Assembly: GCA_016177765.1 (NCBI GenBank)
Contig: JACOUP010000008.1
Coordinates: 501,021-565,020, forward strand
Reading direction: 5' to 3'
DNA from: Deltaproteobacteria bacterium
GTDB lineage: Bacteria; UBA10199; JACPAL01; JACOUP01
DNA: 64,000 nucleotides
A program made the position numbers and the translations under genes. This document shows, piece after piece, positions 47,590 through 56,268 of the stretch (its first letter is position 1; each line of letters starts with the position of its first letter). The notes beneath the pieces were generated by a model. It searched no databases. It was not told where the DNA came from and saw nothing but the letters and a program-made list of their open reading frames with translations.

Positions 47590-48927
47590 AATTGACTCGT
47601 TGCTAGCAGTCAATTTCTTAAAATCCTCTGAAATCATCGAATGGTGTTGTACTTGATCCCAAAAATAGCGAGCGGCGGACAAGGCATCGTTCCATACAGG
47701 CATTTCGTCTGATCTTGGAGGGGTTGGAATCAAGGTTCTGTTGACCAATTGATTTTGTTGAGGCGCATAGATCATTGGGAGCATGTCATAGACCGGCGTC
47801 AGGCCGGCGATTTCTTCTCCGTTACAGAAAAAAGAGATGTTGCCATGATGCCTGTCGGAATTGCCAATTAACTTGCCAAACAGATCAAGCCAAACAATCT
47901 CTTGATAGGCGGCCTGATCAATTATTTTTTTGTTAAACAATGACTTTGCCGTATCCGGCCACGACTTAAGTGCACCAACAAACTCAAGATCCAGCGCACG
48001 TAGCGATACAACTCCAAAACGGCCTCCTGATCTGTTTCGGTCAAAACGTTCTACTTCCAAAAAGAGCCGGCCACCACCTCTTATTAAACAAGATTGAGGA
48101 GCCGCTTTCCCGTATTTTCTCAAAACTTCATGTCCTATATATTCGCAAACAAGTAAATCAGCTACCCGTTGGCTGACCGCATCTACAACGGGGGGAGAAA
48201 ATTTTACAATGACGGGAAGTAATCCGTTTTTTGTTTTGCGAATGGAAAGAAATTTGGGATGCTCTCCCGCGGCTGATGAGCCTGGTATCCCTTGAGACAA
48301 GACAAGTTCGGCAACATGCGGATAATGTTCTTCACGGAGAGAGTCATCGACGACATCCGTCCTCTCTATAAGGTTCGTTACATAATCCTGTTCAGATTTC
48401 TCTCCGATAATAAAGTTTCCAATGAGATCCCAGCCGCAACGAGCCAGATAAACGAGGCAATGATCGTCTGTCCAAATAGAAATATCATTTGGGAATCCCA
48501 GTTCCGGATAAAGTCGGGGAACAAGCCGACCTAAAAAACCAGAAGGCCGTAAGTCCTCAAAAAAATATGGGAGGTGTTCGTAGATTTTAGTCGAGAGTGT
48601 TTCAGTGTGCGACTCCAGATAGAAACCTTTTGGGGAAATTGGGTGTAGAGTGGCTATGCGGCTGAGTGTTCCCTGCTCATCGATAAGGCAAATGGGAATC
48701 TTGGGATCGCCCCAACTGCCAAGCCGATGACACGCATAAAGCGTTTGAGGCCCACGACCGATACGAATGATAGGGCCTTGACCGTAAGCAATCAGTCGAG
48801 AGAAGGCGGGCTGGCTAATGCTGAGGACCTCACAGAGGTTTTTAGCCTTCAATGGCCCCGATTGAGACAAATGTGTCAGGAGTTTCTTGTAGGCCAATTG
48901 TTGATTCACAACGGGTGCTTTCGGCAT
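47575..48927 (-). CDS. HipA-family kinase with N-terminal DNA-binding domain (YjjJ-like)
   Basis: 450 residues. An N-terminal winged-helix-like domain (1-70, LCEVLSISQPAFSRLI) is followed by the HipA kinase fold: SSAAGEHPKFLSIR loop near residue 220, FLEVERFDR, the catalytic KLIGNSDRHHGN near residue 360 and PVYDMLPMIYAP. The length and fused DNA-binding domain match the YjjJ/HipH subgroup, which lacks a separate HipB antitoxin, and none is seen here. Related kinases phosphorylate aminoacyl-tRNA synthetases to induce dormancy. Base composition is clearly more AT-rich than its neighbours, suggesting acquisition. Confidence 0.85.
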   Translation of the reverse strand: MPKAPVVNQQLAYKKLLTHLSQSGPLKAKNLCEVLSISQPAFSRLIAYGQGPIIRIGRGPQTLYACHRLGSWGDPKIPICLIDEQGTLSRIATLHPISPKGFYLESHTETLSTKIYEHLPYFFEDLRPSGFLGRLVPRLYPELGFPNDISIWTDDHCLVYLARCGWDLIGNFIIGEKSEQDYVTNLIERTDVVDDSLREEHYPHVAELVLSQGIPGSSAAGEHPKFLSIRKTKNGLLPVIVKFSPPVVDAVSQRVADLLVCEYIGHEVLRKYGKAAPQSCLIRGGGRLFLEVERFDRNRSGGRFGVVSLRALDLEFVGALKSWPDTAKSLFNKKIIDQAAYQEIVWLDLFGKLIGNSDRHHGNISFFCNGEEIAGLTPVYDMLPMIYAPQQNQLVNRTLIPTPPRSDEMPVWNDALSAARYFWDQVQHHSMISEDFKKLTASNESILRDF

Positions 48928-48961
48928 CTATTTAGAATAGATAAAATATAATAAATGTCAA
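48926..48961 (-). promoter_or_regulatory. leaderless promoter with palindromic operator of the HipA-like gene
   Basis: On the minus strand TTGACA (48961-48956), 16 bp, TATTCT (48939-48934), then ATG at 48927. The transcript should begin at or next to the start codon. A palindrome ATCTATT-TAG-AATAGAT (48926-48942) spans the -10 and the start codon, a fitting site for self-repression by the protein's own DNA-binding domain. Confidence 0.6.
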
Positions 48962-49026
48962 TAAAATTATAAACTTATATTTATAATAGAATACTTATAG
49001 AATAGACTTTAGGAAGGCTGATATAA

Positions 49027-49848
49027 CTACAAGTCTTTCAAAACCTCTCGCCTCTTCTCCCGATATTCTTTATCCGTAATCAGTTCTTCATTCCGCAGGT
49101 GATCCAGTTCTTTTAACCGTTCCCGAGGAGTCTTGCCTGCTTCTGCTTTAGGGGCTGGGGTTGTCGGCTGACTTTCCGGTTTCTTTTTTTCTGCGCCCTT
49201 TCCCTTTTTATTTTTCTTATCTTTATCGGTCCCTGCAATCAGAGCCGGCGGGTCTTTGGTGAAATCATAGGCGAGATTGAGAGTGATCTCTTCCTCCCCC
49301 TCAGCGGAAGGTTCCACACCGGGACCGTACTCCAGGGAAACATTGATCCCCCGGGCGTCGTTGATCAGGTGTTCTGAGCCCTTCCTTTGGTAATCCCCCA
49401 GAAGTTTGGCATAAAGTTTGGAAAACCGGATATGGAGCTTTCCCCCTTCCACAAACATCTTGGCGGTTGTCAGCCGGTCGTTCCGGATCAGGAATTTCGG
49501 GTTTTGATCAATGTAGGCAAAGGCCAAGAGTTCCTTTTCGTTCATCTGGTCAAAGGCGCGAATAAAGTAAGGGAGCAGGAATTCCACCGCCTTATCATTG
49601 AAAAGCCGCTCTCTGTCGACACTCTTCATGATAATTGCCTTCTTGCTGAACTTGATCGCCGAGAGTATTCCCCTCATTTGATTATCGTCAAAGTGATGGG
49701 GATGGGTGAGAGTCTGCTTTTTGAGGATCTTTTTGCCCGCCCCCTCAATCTTGATAAATTCCACCCTCCCTCTGTAAAGGTAATCGGAGGCCTGAGCAAA
49801 CAGCGGGACAACAAGAAAACCGATCAGCAAGAGAACCGCTTTTTTCAT
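49027..49848 (-). CDS. exported protein with C-terminal SHOCT domain, unknown function
   Basis: 273 residues. Signal peptide (KKAVLLLIGFLVVPLFAQA), then about 170 residues of mixed alpha/beta sequence with no recognised family, a lysine/proline-rich linker (residues about 200-235), and a SHOCT motif at the end (RERLKELDHLRNEELITDKEYREKR). SHOCT segments mediate oligomerisation. It is divergent from rsmD. The 99 bp downstream to the HipA-like gene are very AT-rich and contain that gene's promoter. Confidence 0.75.
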   Translation of the reverse strand: MKKAVLLLIGFLVVPLFAQASDYLYRGRVEFIKIEGAGKKILKKQTLTHPHHFDDNQMRGILSAIKFSKKAIIMKSVDRERLFNDKAVEFLLPYFIRAFDQMNEKELLAFAYIDQNPKFLIRNDRLTTAKMFVEGGKLHIRFSKLYAKLLGDYQRKGSEHLINDARGINVSLEYGPGVEPSAEGEEEITLNLAYDFTKDPPALIAGTDKDKKNKKGKGAEKKKPESQPTTPAPKAEAGKTPRERLKELDHLRNEELITDKEYREKRREVLKDL

Positions 49849-49930
49849 ATTAAGGATAACCTTTAGGATTTCTATTCAAAAGTGTCAATGAACCTTGTCT
49901 CACCCCTTTTTTTCAACTATAACCGGACCG

Positions 49931-50473
49931 ATGAAGATCCTTGGAGGTCAAGCAAAGGGGCGATCCCTCAAGAAACCGAAGAACAACAAGATCCGGCCGG
50001 CGCTAGCCAAGGTGAAGGGAGCGATTTTTAACATTCTGGGGGATATCGAGGGGACAAGCGTCCTGGACCTCTTTGCCGGAACCGGAAATATCGGCATTGA
50101 GGCCCTCTCACGCGGTGCCGCATGGGTCACTTTTGTGGACAATGAACCTCAGGCCTTGCGACTGATCCGTGAAAACAGCCAACGGACTGGCACGGAGGCC
50201 TCTTGCCAAATTGTAAAGGCGGAAATTCCCTGGGGTCTCAAAAAATTAAAAAATGACCATACTTATTCGCTCATCTTTGTCGATCCCCCCTACGACCAGA
50301 GGTTGGTCAACACCACCCTCCGTTTTTTGGCCCGTGAGAAAACCCTTGCTCCGGGGGGGATGATCATCGTAGAACACTCGCCGCGGGAAGGGGTGGTTCC
50401 TCCGGAGGGATTGCAGATCACGGATGAGCGCCGTTACGGACAAACGAATATTACTTTTCTGAAATATGCCTAA
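49931..50473 (+). CDS. rsmD: 16S rRNA (guanine966-N2)-methyltransferase
   Basis: 180 residues from ATG 49931; the frame opens at 49895 but the family N terminus MKILGGQAKGRSL begins here. The motif VLDLFAGTGNIGIEALSRGA near residue 45 binds SAM, and FVDPPYDQ near residue 115 is the catalytic N2-methyltransferase motif. It overlaps coaD by 8 bp, a frequent pairing in bacteria. Confidence 0.94.
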   Translation: MKILGGQAKGRSLKKPKNNKIRPALAKVKGAIFNILGDIEGTSVLDLFAGTGNIGIEALSRGAAWVTFVDNEPQALRLIRENSQRTGTEASCQIVKAEIPWGLKKLKNDHTYSLIFVDPPYDQRLVNTTLRFLAREKTLAPGGMIIVEHSPREGVVPPEGLQITDERRYGQTNITFLKYA

Positions 50474-50957
50474 AACTTCCTTATGCGCCGGTTCGTTTGA
50501 CCCGCCTACCAACGGTCACATCAACATCATCGAACGGGGTTTAAAACTCTTCGACAAGGTGATCGTCGCCGTTGCGGTCAATTCTTCAAAAAAAACAACC
50601 TTCACGGCTCCTGAACGGGTCGCCATGCTCCAAGAGATTTTCAAGGGGAGGAGCGGCATCGAGATTGACACCTTTGAGGACCGGTTGCTCGTCGACTATG
50701 CCCGTTTTAAAAAGGCAACGATCCTGCTCCGAGGGCTCCGCAATATCACCGATTATGAATATGAATGCCAGATGGCGCTCGCCAACAAGAAATTGGCCCC
50801 CGAAATTGAAACGGTTTTTATGATGACTGAATCACAATTTTCGCACTTGAGTTCTTCTCTTTTAAAAGAGATCGTTTTTCTGGGGGGTTCCGCCAATGAG
50901 ATGATTCCCCCCCTGGTTGAAAAGGCTTTAAAAAAACTAAAAAAAGGACCGAAATGA
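50466..50957 (+). CDS. coaD: phosphopantetheine adenylyltransferase
   Basis: 163 residues. The nucleotidyl-transferase motif GSFDPPTNGHINII is at residue 8; RGLRNITDYEYECQMALAN and the late HLSSSLLKE motif complete the family pattern. It makes dephospho-CoA. Overlaps rsmD upstream and the aminotransferase gene by 4 bp downstream. Confidence 0.96.
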   Translation: MPKTSLCAGSFDPPTNGHINIIERGLKLFDKVIVAVAVNSSKKTTFTAPERVAMLQEIFKGRSGIEIDTFEDRLLVDYARFKKATILLRGLRNITDYEYECQMALANKKLAPEIETVFMMTESQFSHLSSSLLKEIVFLGGSANEMIPPLVEKALKKLKKGPK

Positions 50958-52147
50958 AACTGGCCGCGCGTGTCAACAAGATCAAACCGTCACCCACCGT
51001 TGTGATTGACGCCAAGGCTAAACAGATGAAGGCTGATGGGATTGATGTCGTTGGCTTCGGCGCCGGTGAGCCGGATTTCGACACCCCGGAACCTATTAAG
51101 GAGGCGGCGATCCGTGCTCTGAAGGCTGGAAAGACCAAATATACCGCCGTCGGTGGGATCAACGAACTCAAAGAGGCGATCATTGCCAAATTAAAGCGGG
51201 ACAATCATCTCACGTACTCCCGTGATGAAATCATCGTCTCTGCCGGCGGCAAACATGCCCTTTACAACGCCTGCCAGGTGTTGTTGGAAGCAGGCGATAA
51301 AGTTATCATCCCGGCTCCTTACTGGGTCAGTTACCCTGATCAGGTCCTCCTGAATGAAGCCACCCCCGTCATCCTGGCCACTTCTGAAAAAGACGGGTTC
51401 CGTGTCACACCGGAGCAGCTTGAAAAGGCGATCACTAAAAAAACAAGGGTCTTTATCCTGAATTCCCCCTCCAACCCGACCGGATCGGCCTACAGTGAAA
51501 AAGAACTGGCGGTGATTGCCGAGGTCCTCGTCCGCCACAATATTATCTGTTACTCGGATGAGATCTACGAAAAGATCGTTTACGATGGCTTCCGCCATGT
51601 CAGCATCGCCTCATTCAACGAAAAGATTAAAAACCTGACCATCACCTTTAACGGGGCCTCAAAGGCCTATTCGATGACCGGTTGGCGGATGGGTTTTGCC
51701 GCCGGCCCGAAGGAAATTATCCAGGCGATGACCAAGGTCCAGGGACAGGTCACAACCAATATCAATGCCGCCACCCAATGGGCCTGCGTCGAGGCGTATA
51801 ATGGCTCTCAGGATTTCTTGAAAAGTTGGGTCGCCGAATTCAAGAAACGGCGTGATTATATCGTCAACAAATTTAACTCGATCCCTGGGGTGACCTGCAC
51901 CAATCCCCAAGGGGCTTTTTATGTTTTCCCGAATATCTCTGCCTATTTCGGCAAAAAATATAACGGCAAGACCATCAATGGCTCCGATGATCTCGCCAAT
52001 TATTTTCTCGAGAAGGCGCTCGTCGCCTTGGTCCCGGGAAGCGGCTTCGGCGCCGATCAACATATCCGCCTTTCCTATGCCACCTCGATGGAAAACATCC
52101 AGAAGGGGTTGGACCGAATCGAAAAGGCTTTGAAGGAATTGAACTAA
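50954..52147 (+). CDS. class I aminotransferase, aspartate aminotransferase-like
   Basis: 397 residues, fold-type I PLP enzyme. SNPTGSAYSEKEL, YSDEIYEKIVYDG and the lysine motif NGASKAYSMTGWRMGF near residue 235 are those of the Ib aspartate/prephenate aminotransferases. It likely interconverts aspartate and oxaloacetate; other amino donors cannot be excluded. Convergent with the aldolase-like gene, sharing CTAA at the stops. Confidence 0.92.
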   Translation: MKLAARVNKIKPSPTVVIDAKAKQMKADGIDVVGFGAGEPDFDTPEPIKEAAIRALKAGKTKYTAVGGINELKEAIIAKLKRDNHLTYSRDEIIVSAGGKHALYNACQVLLEAGDKVIIPAPYWVSYPDQVLLNEATPVILATSEKDGFRVTPEQLEKAITKKTRVFILNSPSNPTGSAYSEKELAVIAEVLVRHNIICYSDEIYEKIVYDGFRHVSIASFNEKIKNLTITFNGASKAYSMTGWRMGFAAGPKEIIQAMTKVQGQVTTNINAATQWACVEAYNGSQDFLKSWVAEFKKRRDYIVNKFNSIPGVTCTNPQGAFYVFPNISAYFGKKYNGKTINGSDDLANYFLEKALVALVPGSGFGADQHIRLSYATSMENIQKGLDRIEKALKELN

Positions 52148-53601
52148 CTCGCCGGGCGGAGGCTATTGGGAAGCGGCAGTGGGATATCGGCAATTTTGAC
52201 AAACTTCGCCACCTCCGCTTCACGACCGGAGACATTCAGTTTGTCAAAAAGGAATTCAAACTTGGCCTGGAGTTTTTCCATGATCCCACCCCTGGTTTTT
52301 TCAGGAAGAGACCAGATCTGCTTTTTGAAGGGACCGAACCCCTTCTTGCGCGTTTTATAGAGAAACTGTTCCTCGGTCTCCCCCTCCTTTTTTTCTCCTG
52401 CCATCTCTTTTCGGAGATAGGAGTAGATCTCCTGCTTTAACGCCTCGGGGAAGAGTTCATGGTTATAGATCATGTTCTGGAACTCGGTCGCCAGGTGGAT
52501 CTCGGTCGCTCCCACCTCGGGGAATTTGTCGAACAGTTCTTCCGGCAGGGTTGAGGCCCCATGCTGGACCGCACCAGCCATTCCATACTTCTTGCGCGCC
52601 ACCGCACCGATATTTTTCAAGACATCAAAATCGATCTTGACCTTGGCCACGGTCCCATCGGCCAGAGGGATCCCCCCGTGAGAGGTCCCTGTCTGCACGC
52701 TAATTTTTGTGATCCCCTTCGCACCCTTGGGTGAACCACCCTTGAGCGAATCGCTCTTGGGGGAACCACCCTTGGCCTTGCTGTTTTCCCTGGCAAGGGT
52801 CTCTTTGTACCCTTCCATATAGATTTCAAACTCTTCAACAGTCGAGTTTTTCCCGCCAACCTCACCAATTTCACCGCCGACGGAGATGGTCACCCCTCTC
52901 GGTTCTCGTTGACGGATGTAATTTGTGAAATCGGCGCAGAGTTCAAAGTTGACCCGTTGTTGTTCCTTCACTGTCGGCTGGGAGAGATCAACGAGGGTCG
53001 AGGTATCGATATCAATGTTAAAAAATCCGTAAGCGATCCCCTCGTCAATCAAACCACGAATCGCCTGAAGTTCAAATTCTGGCTCTTTAGCATATTTTTT
53101 CGCGCTGACCTGAAAATGGTCCCCCTGGATGAAAACCGCCCCTTTATACCCCTCTTTCACCGCCGCCGCTAAGACACAGGTGGCATACTCCGCCGGTGTC
53201 TGAAAGGTGTACCCCATCTCGGAACGGGCCAGCTCAAAGACTACCGGGAACGCTTTTTTCTTTATCTGCGCCTTGAAAATCGTCCTTGCCAGATCATAGG
53301 TCAGGCCCCGGATATTAATGGCCGGTGTTGTAAAATGACCGACCTTGCCTTGACCGATTGCCTCATACAAACTCTGGATGGAGGCGGGGTAAACGCCGGC
53401 CGCCCTGGCAATATTCCGGATCAGGGCGCGCGTCATATTTTTTAATTCCTGATCGACATTGAAAACGGCATTCCAGACAAGATCATCAATCAATTTTTGA
53501 TGGAGGTTTTTCCGAGACAAAATTTGGACGTTTTGCGCCGACTGGATCTTGAGACAATCTTTTAAGGAGGCCAACAACTCAGGAACGGTTTTGTATTCCA
53601 T
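52144..53601 (-). CDS. long class II fructose-bisphosphate aldolase-family protein
   Basis: 485 residues, longer than typical class II aldolases (about 300-350). Zinc-site regions are FIQGDHFQVSA, ISVGGEIGEVGGKNST, QTGTSHGGIPL and GAVQHGASTLPEE. An N-terminal helical region of about 80 residues and a C-terminal region of about 90 are extra. It probably cleaves fructose-1,6-bisphosphate or a related sugar. Three 15-bp repeat units are translated at residues 276-291 (GGSPKSDSLKGGSPKG) between two zinc-binding segments. Confidence 0.85.
   Translation of the reverse strand: MEYKTVPELLASLKDCLKIQSAQNVQILSRKNLHQKLIDDLVWNAVFNVDQELKNMTRALIRNIARAAGVYPASIQSLYEAIGQGKVGHFTTPAINIRGLTYDLARTIFKAQIKKKAFPVVFELARSEMGYTFQTPAEYATCVLAAAVKEGYKGAVFIQGDHFQVSAKKYAKEPEFELQAIRGLIDEGIAYGFFNIDIDTSTLVDLSQPTVKEQQRVNFELCADFTNYIRQREPRGVTISVGGEIGEVGGKNSTVEEFEIYMEGYKETLARENSKAKGGSPKSDSLKGGSPKGAKGITKISVQTGTSHGGIPLADGTVAKVKIDFDVLKNIGAVARKKYGMAGAVQHGASTLPEELFDKFPEVGATEIHLATEFQNMIYNHELFPEALKQEIYSYLRKEMAGEKKEGETEEQFLYKTRKKGFGPFKKQIWSLPEKTRGGIMEKLQAKFEFLFDKLNVSGREAEVAKFVKIADIPLPLPNSLRPAS
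52729..52773. repeat. 15-bp palindromic units (family A), three tandem copies in the aldolase-like gene
   Basis: GGGTGAACCACCCTT, GAGCGAATCGCTCTT and GGGGGAACCACCCTT, preceded by a partial unit CGCACCCTT. The middle unit has paired changes on both arms and remains a perfect palindrome. Confidence 0.88.
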
Positions 53602-53640
53602 AAAAATATCTCCTTAACTAGCGGCCTCAAGCCTGTCGCG

Positions 53641-54273
53641 TCAAGTGGAAAAAGCCTTTTGGGTCGATTCCTGAGGTCTTTTCAAAAAGGCCAGCCAGAG
53701 GGAAACAAAGGCGACGGGGATTCCGCAAACGGCATCCAGGATGTAATGCTGTTTGACCAGAACAATGGAGATCGTGATCAGCACCGCCATAGTCCCGATA
53801 AACCAGGCCTCTCTTCCCCCGTATTTCTTAATAAGGAGGTAGACCAAAAAGGCGTTGGAGGCATGGAGTGACGGAAAGCAATTATAAGGCAGGTCCAACC
53901 AATAGTAAAAATCCATGATCTCCATCAACCAGGAGACCTCCGGGTTAATGAGGGGACGCAAGTTATAACGGACGGGAAAAAGGACAAAGATTGTCAGATG
54001 AATCGTGACACAGATCAAAAAAGCCAAAATGGCCCTCTGAAAGAAGGAAAGACTCTGGATCCTAAGATAAAGGTAGATGATAACGAGATAGCTCGAGACA
54101 TAGACAAAAATAAACCAGGGGATAAAGGGGATTTTATCTTCACCCGGCAGCATCACGTCATGAAAGACACCCCGTTGAAAACTGAGATAGTTCACAACAA
54201 GATACCCACCAACATAGTAGATCACGGTTCCGATAAAAAGGAGCGCTTTATAAAAGCGTTCTCGAGGTGTCAT
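53641..54273 (-). CDS. PAP2-type membrane phosphatase/phosphotransferase
   Basis: 210 residues, about six spans. The PAP2 active-site motifs NCFPSLHAS near residue 135 and KQHYILD near residue 180 are present; the first motif's form resembles the inositolphosphotransferase/Aur1 subgroup. It probably acts on lipid phosphates at the outer face of the inner membrane. ATGA overlap with the AMMECR1 gene upstream. Confidence 0.88.
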   Translation of the reverse strand: MTPRERFYKALLFIGTVIYYVGGYLVVNYLSFQRGVFHDVMLPGEDKIPFIPWFIFVYVSSYLVIIYLYLRIQSLSFFQRAILAFLICVTIHLTIFVLFPVRYNLRPLINPEVSWLMEIMDFYYWLDLPYNCFPSLHASNAFLVYLLIKKYGGREAWFIGTMAVLITISIVLVKQHYILDAVCGIPVAFVSLWLAFLKRPQESTQKAFST

Positions 54274-54851
54274 GATTTCTTTTCTTCCTGGATTGTTTTT
54301 TCTCCAAAAACCTCCGCTGTAAAGGAAAAAATCAGGACCCCCCCCTTTTTCCAGACCTCCCGAGGCAATCCCGCCTTAACGCAGGTTTGTGCCAGAAAGG
54401 CCTCCGGATCCCACCCCCACTCTGTGGCCACCTGTGGAAGGAGCAATCCCCGGCGAGGACCTTGCACCACGTACAACCCATCCCGACCGACCACAATTTC
54501 CTCCACAGAATGAATCTCCTGAAAGGGAGAGAGAACGGAAATCTCAATATCCATCGCCGAAAGCTCTTCTGGAGAAACAGGTGGAAACCGAGGGTCCCCC
54601 GTCGCTGCGGCAATCGCCATCTTCTGGATGACAAGGAATAGCGGCTCGTCAGCCGCAAGATGGCCGATGCACCCCTTGAGTTTCCCCTCATGGTGGAGGG
54701 TGACAAAGGCCCCCTTTTTTTCCTTCAGAGATTCCAAAGGAGAAACAGCCGTCAGTTTTTTATTTTCAAAATAATCTTGCAATGTCTGTCGGGCAACCTG
54801 CAGGAGTTCCCTCTTCTCCTCCAAAGTCAGCATGGGGTGGGGGTTTACCAT
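54270..54851 (-). CDS. AMMECR1-domain protein
   Basis: 193 residues covering one AMMECR1 domain: GKLKGCIGHL near residue 60, AIAAATGDPRFPPVSPEEL near residue 83 and VGRDGLYVVQGPRRGLLLPQVATEWGWD. The family is widespread but without an established biochemical function in bacteria; it often sits with MEMO or radical SAM genes, which are absent here. It is divergent from coaC. Confidence 0.92.
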   Translation of the reverse strand: MVNPHPMLTLEEKRELLQVARQTLQDYFENKKLTAVSPLESLKEKKGAFVTLHHEGKLKGCIGHLAADEPLFLVIQKMAIAAATGDPRFPPVSPEELSAMDIEISVLSPFQEIHSVEEIVVGRDGLYVVQGPRRGLLLPQVATEWGWDPEAFLAQTCVKAGLPREVWKKGGVLIFSFTAEVFGEKTIQEEKKS

Positions 54852-54877
54852 ACTTGACCGTTAGAGACAACTGTGGG

Positions 54878-55435
54878 ATGAAGATAAAAATGCTTCTTAA
54901 AGGAAAAAAGATCCTGCTCGGTGTCTCCGGAGGGATCGCCGCTTACAAGGCCTGCGATCTGGTCCGCCGTTTCCGTGAAAAAGAGGCGGAGGTCTTTGTC
55001 GTGATGACCAAGGCGGCCCAGGAGTTCGTCACCCCGATGACCTTCCAAACCCTCTCGGGTCATCCAGTCGGCACCCATCTTTTCAGCCTCACCGAAGAAA
55101 GTGAGATCGGTCATATCGCACTGGCTGATAAGGCCGATCTTCTGCTGATTGCCCCAGCCACGGCTGATATCCTGGCCAAGATCAGCCACGGGATCTGCGA
55201 TGATCTCCTCACAACCATTGTCTCCGCGACAGAGGCCCCTGTTTTTTTGGCCCCCTCGATGAATCTGCGTATGTGGGAAAACCCGATCGTCCAGGAAAAT
55301 GTCACGAGGCTCAAAAAATTTCATTACCATCTCCTGGAACCGGCGGAAGGGTCCCTGGCCTGTGGTTATGAGGGGAAAGGACGTCTTCCGGAACCGGAAG
55401 AGATCATCCGTGAAATCGAGAAATTCTCTGGGTGA
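54878..55435 (+). CDS. coaC: phosphopantothenoylcysteine decarboxylase (CoaC half, separated)
   Basis: 185 residues from ATG 54878. The flavoprotein domain is complete: KKILLGVSGGIAAYKACDLVRR, LLIAPATADILAKISHGICDDLLTTI, APSMNLRMWENP and the substrate-recognition cysteine loop LACGYEGKGRLPEPEEI. In most bacteria CoaC is fused to CoaB. Here the frame stops at TGA 55433-55435, a stop lying inside the first of two 15-bp repeat units. The CoaB half follows in the +1 frame. Confidence 0.9.
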   Translation: MKIKMLLKGKKILLGVSGGIAAYKACDLVRRFREKEAEVFVVMTKAAQEFVTPMTFQTLSGHPVGTHLFSLTEESEIGHIALADKADLLLIAPATADILAKISHGICDDLLTTIVSATEAPVFLAPSMNLRMWENPIVQENVTRLKKFHYHLLEPAEGSLACGYEGKGRLPEPEEIIREIEKFSG

Positions 55436-56141
55436 ATCACCCTTGGGTGAACCACCCTTGCCACACCTAAAATCAGTAAGATCAAATAATTATTTCAAAG
55501 GTCTCCGGGTTCTGGTCACCGCCGGGCCAACGCGTGAGTTCCTGGATCCTGTCCGCTTCCTCTCCAACCCCTCTTCGGGGAAAATGGGGTACGCGATCGC
55601 CAATGAGGCCTCAGGGCTTGGGGCCAGAGTCACCCTGATTTCCGGGCCAATATCGTTGATTCCAATGCTGGACCAAAAAATAAAATTAATCCCTGTCACC
55701 ACGGCAAACCAGATGTATCGCGCCGTAATGAAAGAATACCATCAGGCCAGACTCATCTTTATGGTCGCGGCCGTGAGCGACTGGCGTCCGGCAAGAATCT
55801 CCCATAGGAAATTAAAAATTAAAAAAAGATGGCCCCTCTCTCTCGTCCCAACACGAGATATTCTTGAGGCGTTGGGCAGGAAAAAGAGGAAAAATCAGTT
55901 TCTGGTCGGCTTCGCCGCTGAAACTGAAAAACTGATCCCGAACGCCCGGGCCAAGATGAAAAAGAAAAATTGTGATCTGATGGTCGTTAACAAAGTAGGG
56001 GGACCTCATTCCGGTTTTGAGGACGAAAAAAATAGCGCCATTCTTTTGTCACGAAATTCAACAACCCCTTTTCCACTCACTCCTAAAAAAAGGCTCGCCC
56101 GACAGATCCTGCAGGCCGTTTCAAAAAGATTCTCAAAATGA
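55410..56141 (+). CDS. coaB: phosphopantothenate-cysteine ligase (CoaB half, separated)
   Basis: 243 residues if translation starts at GTG 55410, which has GGAAGAG upstream and overlaps coaC by 26 bp; other starts (TTG within or after the repeats) are possible. The catalytic domain begins with [31 protein letters not shown] near residue 30 and includes [11 protein letters not shown]. It condenses phosphopantothenate with cysteine. Residues about 8-17 ([10 protein letters not shown]) are two translated repeat units. A sequencing error or programmed +1 frameshift joining it to coaC cannot be excluded. Confidence 0.85.
   Translation: MKSRNSLGESPLGEPPLPHLKSVRSNNYFKGLRVLVTAGPTREFLDPVRFLSNPSSGKMGYAIANEASGLGARVTLISGPISLIPMLDQKIKLIPVTTANQMYRAVMKEYHQARLIFMVAAVSDWRPARISHRKLKIKKRWPLSLVPTRDILEALGRKKRKNQFLVGFAAETEKLIPNARAKMKKKNCDLMVVNKVGGPHSGFEDEKNSAILLSRNSTTPFPLTPKKRLARQILQAVSKRFSK
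55430..55459. repeat. 15-bp palindromic units (family A), two copies at the coaC/coaB junction
   Basis: GGGTGAATCACCCTT and GGGTGAACCACCCTT. This is the only locus where the unit is met in its stop-containing frame (GGG TGA), and it ends coaC. Confidence 0.92.
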
Positions 56142-56168
56142 GAATTCTCTCTCAAAATGAGAGAGAAT
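56129..56168 (+). terminator. tandem hairpins after coaB
   Basis: Two adjoining perfect stems with AAA loops: ATTCTCA/TGAGAAT (56129-56145, includes the coaB stop) and ATTCTCTCTCA/TGAGAGAGAAT (56144-56168). No U-tract follows, so this is more likely an mRNA-end-protecting or processing hairpin than a classical intrinsic terminator. Confidence 0.5.
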
Positions 56169-56268
56169 GGCGTCTACTCCTTTAATTCAACCTATTGATT
56201 TAACTCATAAAATATGATTCACTGCCTTGGCACAAAGGTTGCTACCTTCAGTAAGGTAAGGGGGTTTT

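Noticed and set aside
47575-48927. HipBA operon with a separate antitoxin
   Set aside because: No small helix-turn-helix gene lies beside it; the DNA-binding domain is fused, as in YjjJ.
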